Assembly: GCA_002179805.1 (NCBI GenBank) | Contig: NAVB01000242.1 | Location: 1 to 44,524, forward strand | Origin: Acanthamoeba lenticulata | Taxonomy: Eukaryota; Discosea; Longamoebia; Acanthamoebidae | DNA length: 44,524 nucleotides | Direction of reading: 5' to 3' | Shown here: piece by piece, positions 41,500-44,524 of the stretch | How the letters are laid out: each line of letters begins with the position of its first letter | How positions within the stretch are numbered: the stretch's first letter is position 1 | Notes under the pieces: model-generated | What the model saw: the letters and a program-made list of their open reading frames with translations, nothing else | What the model was told of the DNA's origin: nothing | Database searches by the model: none | Position numbers and translations under genes: made by a program

Positions 41500-44400
41500 A
41501 TGACGGTCAAGGGCGGACTCAGGCGAGGCCAGGCGTCCACACACTTGGGACGATTGCCCCTGTTCTCCCTCCTCCTCCTCGTCCTGGCGAGCCTCGCCGC
41601 GGTCGAGTCCCTCAACGTCGTCGGGGCCGGCGAGGGCTCCGTGACCGACGTCTACACCAGCCTGGGCACGTCGTACATGTACGCCAAGGACGTGGTCTCT
41701 GTCTCCTATACGACGTCGACCACGGTGGACGTCTCGCTGTCGGCCCTCCCCGGCGGCCGACTCTCGTTCGTCGGGACGTCGAGCTCCATGCCCAAGTACT
41801 ACAGCGGGGCGGCGGACACCTACGCCCAGATCCCCGTCATGGCGACGGCCATGGTGGCGACCTACACCACGTCGGTCTTCCCGGCGAGCGTCTCCGGTTC
41901 GACGCTCCTCCTGTCCGGCCGCATCGTCGCCGGGCTGTGGAACGGCTCGATCACCGACTGGAGCGATCCCGTCCTCGCGGCGGCCAACCCCAACAACGTG
42001 CTTCCGGGGAGCGGGAACGCGACCAAGCTCATCTACTGCAATGACGCCCTCGGCGAGGGCGGCGTCCTCGCCAACTATCTGTCCTCGCTCGACCCGGGCA
42101 TGGCGGCGATCTTTGACACGCACAAGACCAACGGCTTCGCCTACCTGGCGGCTGTCACGGGCGGCCGCGCCTTGGCCGCATGCACCAACGCGGCCAAGCT
42201 GGCCCTGCTCGCGTCCAACCCAAAGGCGATCGTCTTCTTCATGTACCCGGACTACAGGAAGAACGCGACCGGTCTCTCCATCGCCCGCATGACCGACGCC
42301 GCGGGCACAACCATCACCCTCACCACCAGCACGCTGGCCCAGGTCACCACGGCCATGACGACGTCGACCGTCAATAACAACGGCTCGCTCGTGTTTGACA
42401 TGACCAACCTGGTCAACGGGTCCTGGCCGCTGAGCGCCGTGTCGTCGGTCGTGATCCACAACGACCGGAACGGGACCTCGCTCAACTCGATCGACTGCGC
42501 CACCATCAAGGAGGTGCTGTCCTTCCTCAGCTGGACGCAGATCAACGACAACGCGATCGCCCTGGTCAAGTCCCTCGGCTTCCTCGTGCTCACCGGCCGC
42601 CAGCGCATGAACATGCTCGACTCGCTCTCGCGCGTCATCTGCAACAGCCAGGAGGCGCTCACAACCGCGTTCCTGCTGGGCATGGGCCCCATCATCCCGA
42701 CCTACACGTCGTGGGCCACCGAGTATGGCTCGTCGGGCTTCACGCTCAAGTACTTCTCCACGTCGTCGGTCGAGGGTCTGGCCAGCCTCGTCGACAACAG
42801 CGTCGACTTTGCCTCGACGGGCGCCCTCCTCACCGCCGCCCAGCAGGCGCTCCTGCCCGACGTCCTCACCGTGCCGGTGGTCTCGTACGGCTTCGTGTGG
42901 AACTACAACCTGCCGGAGCTCATCAACACGGACTACCGCCTCGTGCTCACCTTCCAGATCGTCTCCGACATCTATTTTGACCGCATCAAGACGTGGGACG
43001 ACCCGGCCATCCTGGCCATCAACCCGGACATCGCGTCGCTCATCCCGGTCAACAAGTCCATCATCGTGACCTACTTCACCACGGTCCAGGTGACGGCGCA
43101 GGCCCTCAACAAGGCCCTCAGCGCCAACGTGCCCGAGTTTGCCCAGAAGATCGGCTTCGACGGCGTGCCGGTCTACCCGGTGGCGGTCAACTCGTCGTCG
43201 CGGACGAGGCCGTGCGCCACGCTCAACGACGCCACCGTGGCCATGCGCACGCCCTACGCCATGGGCATGGGCGTGTCCTTCACGGCCTTGACCTCGGCCC
43301 ACCTGCGCCCGGCCTCGTTGCTCATCAACGGCACGGTCCTGAGCCCCACGCGGGACAGCATCGTGACGGGCATCACCAACTCGGCCTCGCCGACCGACCT
43401 GTTCATCCTCTCGCCGCCGGGCAACGGCAGCTGGCCCATGATCTCGACCAACGCGCTGGCCGTGCACTCGCGCTCCATGGTGGACTGCACCAAGGCCAAG
43501 AAGCTCGTTGACTGGATCTACTGGACGCAGACCGACCCGACGGCGGCCAACATCGCCAAGGCCAACAAGCTCATCGTCGCCGGCCAGTCGGCGCCGGTGC
43601 GCCGCGCGATGCTCACCTTCATCGCCAACATCACCTGCAAGGGCCTCCACGTGAGCGACCTCGCCCCGTGCATCCTCAACGGCACCATTTGCTCGGACCA
43701 CGGCAACTGCTACTCGAAGAAGTGCGTCTGCACGACGGGCTTCCACGGCACCTTCTGCGAGCGGGTTATCGTCGCCACCTCGAACGGCGCCGGTTCGACC
43801 GACGTCCTCGTACCTCTGCTGGTCTCGGTCCTGCCCTTCCTGGGCTTCCTCCTCATCCTGGGCCTCCTGTTGGGCCTGCTGCTGGCCTGGCGCATTCGCC
43901 ACCTGGGCACCCGGGACGAGTGGGAGATTCCCTACAGCGAGGTCGACCTGGGCGAGCCGCTCGGCCAGGGCGGCTTCGGCAGCGTCTACCGGTCCGAGTG
44001 GCGCGGGACGCAGGTGGCCGTCAAGGTGCTCACCGACGGGCGGATCACGAAGGAGATCGAGCGCAACTTCCGCGAGGAGGTGGCCATCATGTCCAACCTG
44101 CGCCACCCGAACGTGGTGCTGTTCATGGGCGCCTGCACCAAGCCGCCCAAGATGTTCATCATCATGGAGTACATGGCGCTCGGCTCGCTCTACGAGCTGC
44201 TCCACAACGAGCTCGTGCCCGAGATCCCGGCCGTGCTCCGCATCAAGCTGCTCTACCAGGCGGCCAAGGGCATGCACTTCCTCCACTCGTCGGGCGTCGC
44301 GCACTGCGACCTCAAGTCGCTCAACCTGCTGCTCGACAACAAGTGGAACCTCAAGGTCTCTGACTTTGGCCTCACCAAGGTCAAGTCCGAGCTCATCAAG

Positions 44401-44524
44401 AACGGCCACAAGGGCGGCGCCATGGGCACCATCCACTGGACCGCGCCCGAAGTCCTTGCCGAGTGCGAAACCATCGACTACGTCCTTGCCGATGTACGGC
44501 TCTTGCTTTGTTTTTTTTTTTTTT
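41500..44524 (+). CDS. Receptor kinase with PstS-like ectodomains, EGF repeat and TKL kinase (3' end cut off)
   Basis: One exon, 41500-44493 (998 codons), then a GTACGG donor and T-rich intron at the window edge. A hydrophobic signal segment (LPLFSLLLLVLASLAAV) is followed by two phosphate-binding-protein-like (PstS/PBP2) modules; each has the pattern IPVMATAMVATY or VPVVSYGFVWNY, then ITDWSDPVLAAANP or KTWDDPAILAINP. An EGF-like unit (about 724-752; CSDHGNC, CVCTTGFHGTFC) and one membrane helix (about 769-800) come next. The kinase has GQGGFGSVY, VAVKVL, the catalytic loop AHCDLKSLN (about 934-942), DFG and the GTIHWTAPE loop. The usual HRD Arg is Cys. It should sit in the plasma membrane and signal on ligand binding. 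Its frame is open on both strands, so length alone is not proof; the domains are. Confidence 0.9.
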   Translation, partial: MTVKGGLRRGQASTHLGRLPLFSLLLLVLASLAAVESLNVVGAGEGSVTDVYTSLGTSYMYAKDVVSVSYTTSTTVDVSLSALPGGRLSFVGTSSSMPKYYSGAADTYAQIPVMATAMVATYTTSVFPASVSGSTLLLSGRIVAGLWNGSITDWSDPVLAAANPNNVLPGSGNATKLIYCNDALGEGGVLANYLSSLDPGMAAIFDTHKTNGFAYLAAVTGGRALAACTNAAKLALLASNPKAIVFFMYPDYRKNATGLSIARMTDAAGTTITLTTSTLAQVTTAMTTSTVNNNGSLVFDMTNLVNGSWPLSAVSSVVIHNDRNGTSLNSIDCATIKEVLSFLSWTQINDNAIALVKSLGFLVLTGRQRMNMLDSLSRVICNSQEALTTAFLLGMGPIIPTYTSWATEYGSSGFTLKYFSTSSVEGLASLVDNSVDFASTGALLTAAQQALLPDVLTVPVVSYGFVWNYNLPELINTDYRLVLTFQIVSDIYFDRIKTWDDPAILAINPDIASLIPVNKSIIVTYFTTVQVTAQALNKALSANVPEFAQKIGFDGVPVYPVAVNSSSRTRPCATLNDATVAMRTPYAMGMGVSFTALTSAHLRPASLLINGTVLSPTRDSIVTGITNSASPTDLFILSPPGNGSWPMISTNALAVHSRSMVDCTKAKKLVDWIYWTQTDPTAANIAKANKLIVAGQSAPVRRAMLTFIANITCKGLHVSDLAPCILNGTICSDHGNCYSKKCVCTTGFHGTFCERVIVATSNGAGSTDVLVPLLVSVLPFLGFLLILGLLLGLLLAWRIRHLGTRDEWEIPYSEVDLGEPLGQGGFGSVYRSEWRGTQVAVKVLTDGRITKEIERNFREEVAIMSNLRHPNVVLFMGACTKPPKMFIIMEYMALGSLYELLHNELVPEIPAVLRIKLLYQAAKGMHFLHSSGVAHCDLKSLNLLLDNKWNLKVSDFGLTKVKSELIKNGHKGGAMGTIHWTAPEVLAECETIDYVLADVRLLLCFFFF

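Noticed and set aside
41422..44436. A 1004-codon open frame on the - strand
   Set aside because: It is antisense to the receptor-kinase exon. Its product is low complexity (Arg/Gly/Val/Glu-rich) with no domain, as expected when a GC-rich gene with strong codon bias is read backwards.

Overview
The window looks like nuclear DNA from a free-living amoeba, most likely Acanthamoeba or a close relative. This is inferred from several traits. Coding exons are GC-rich. Most genes carry many short (about 60-120 nt) AT-richer introns starting gtacg/gtgcg and ending cag. Intergenic gaps are short. The gene content includes a PstS-like/EGF/tyrosine-kinase-like receptor kinase, fungal-type zinc-cluster proteins, PTEN, a C9orf72 relative and F-box/MORN proteins. 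No species marker (rRNA) is present, so the genus is an inference. Exon joins were worked out by hand from GT-AG sites, reading phase and protein-family expectation. Almost every multi-exon model closes in frame from ATG to stop.

Layout. 1-7.4 kb: an unrecognised protein, an F-box/MORN protein, an EF-hand-containing ZIP zinc transporter followed by a decayed copy of its last exon, and a small charged unknown protein, all on +. 7.6-9.9 kb: a bacterial/organelle-type glycyl-tRNA synthetase on -. 10.2-16.8 kb: a very large + gene with an N-terminal SANTA domain and five SAP motifs, a candidate KNL2/M18BP1 centromere protein. 16.9-26.3 kb (+): an unknown protein, then a Zn2Cys6-PAS transcription factor, a C9orf72 orthologue, and a second Zn2Cys6-PAS factor paralogous to the first.

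26.4-30.8 kb (+): a flavin monooxygenase and a PTEN-like phosphatase. 30.8-31.6 kb (-): a small secreted protein. 32.1-35.6 kb (+): a microsomal-type cytochrome P450 and a mitochondrial inner-membrane signal peptidase (IMP2 type). 35.6-40.6 kb (-): a Prp18-domain splicing factor, a membrane-anchored armadillo-like protein, and an intronless secreted beta-propeller/periplasmic-binding-like protein. 41.5 kb to the end (+): a receptor kinase with bacterial phosphate-binding-like ectodomains, cut by the window edge inside its kinase domain.

The genes do not form one pathway. The most notable points are the SANTA+5xSAP protein, whose SAP motifs are all split by a phase-0 intron at the same place; the C9orf72 orthologue lying between two duplicated transcription factors; and the head-to-head pair of surface or secreted proteins built from bacterial-style ligand-binding domains.
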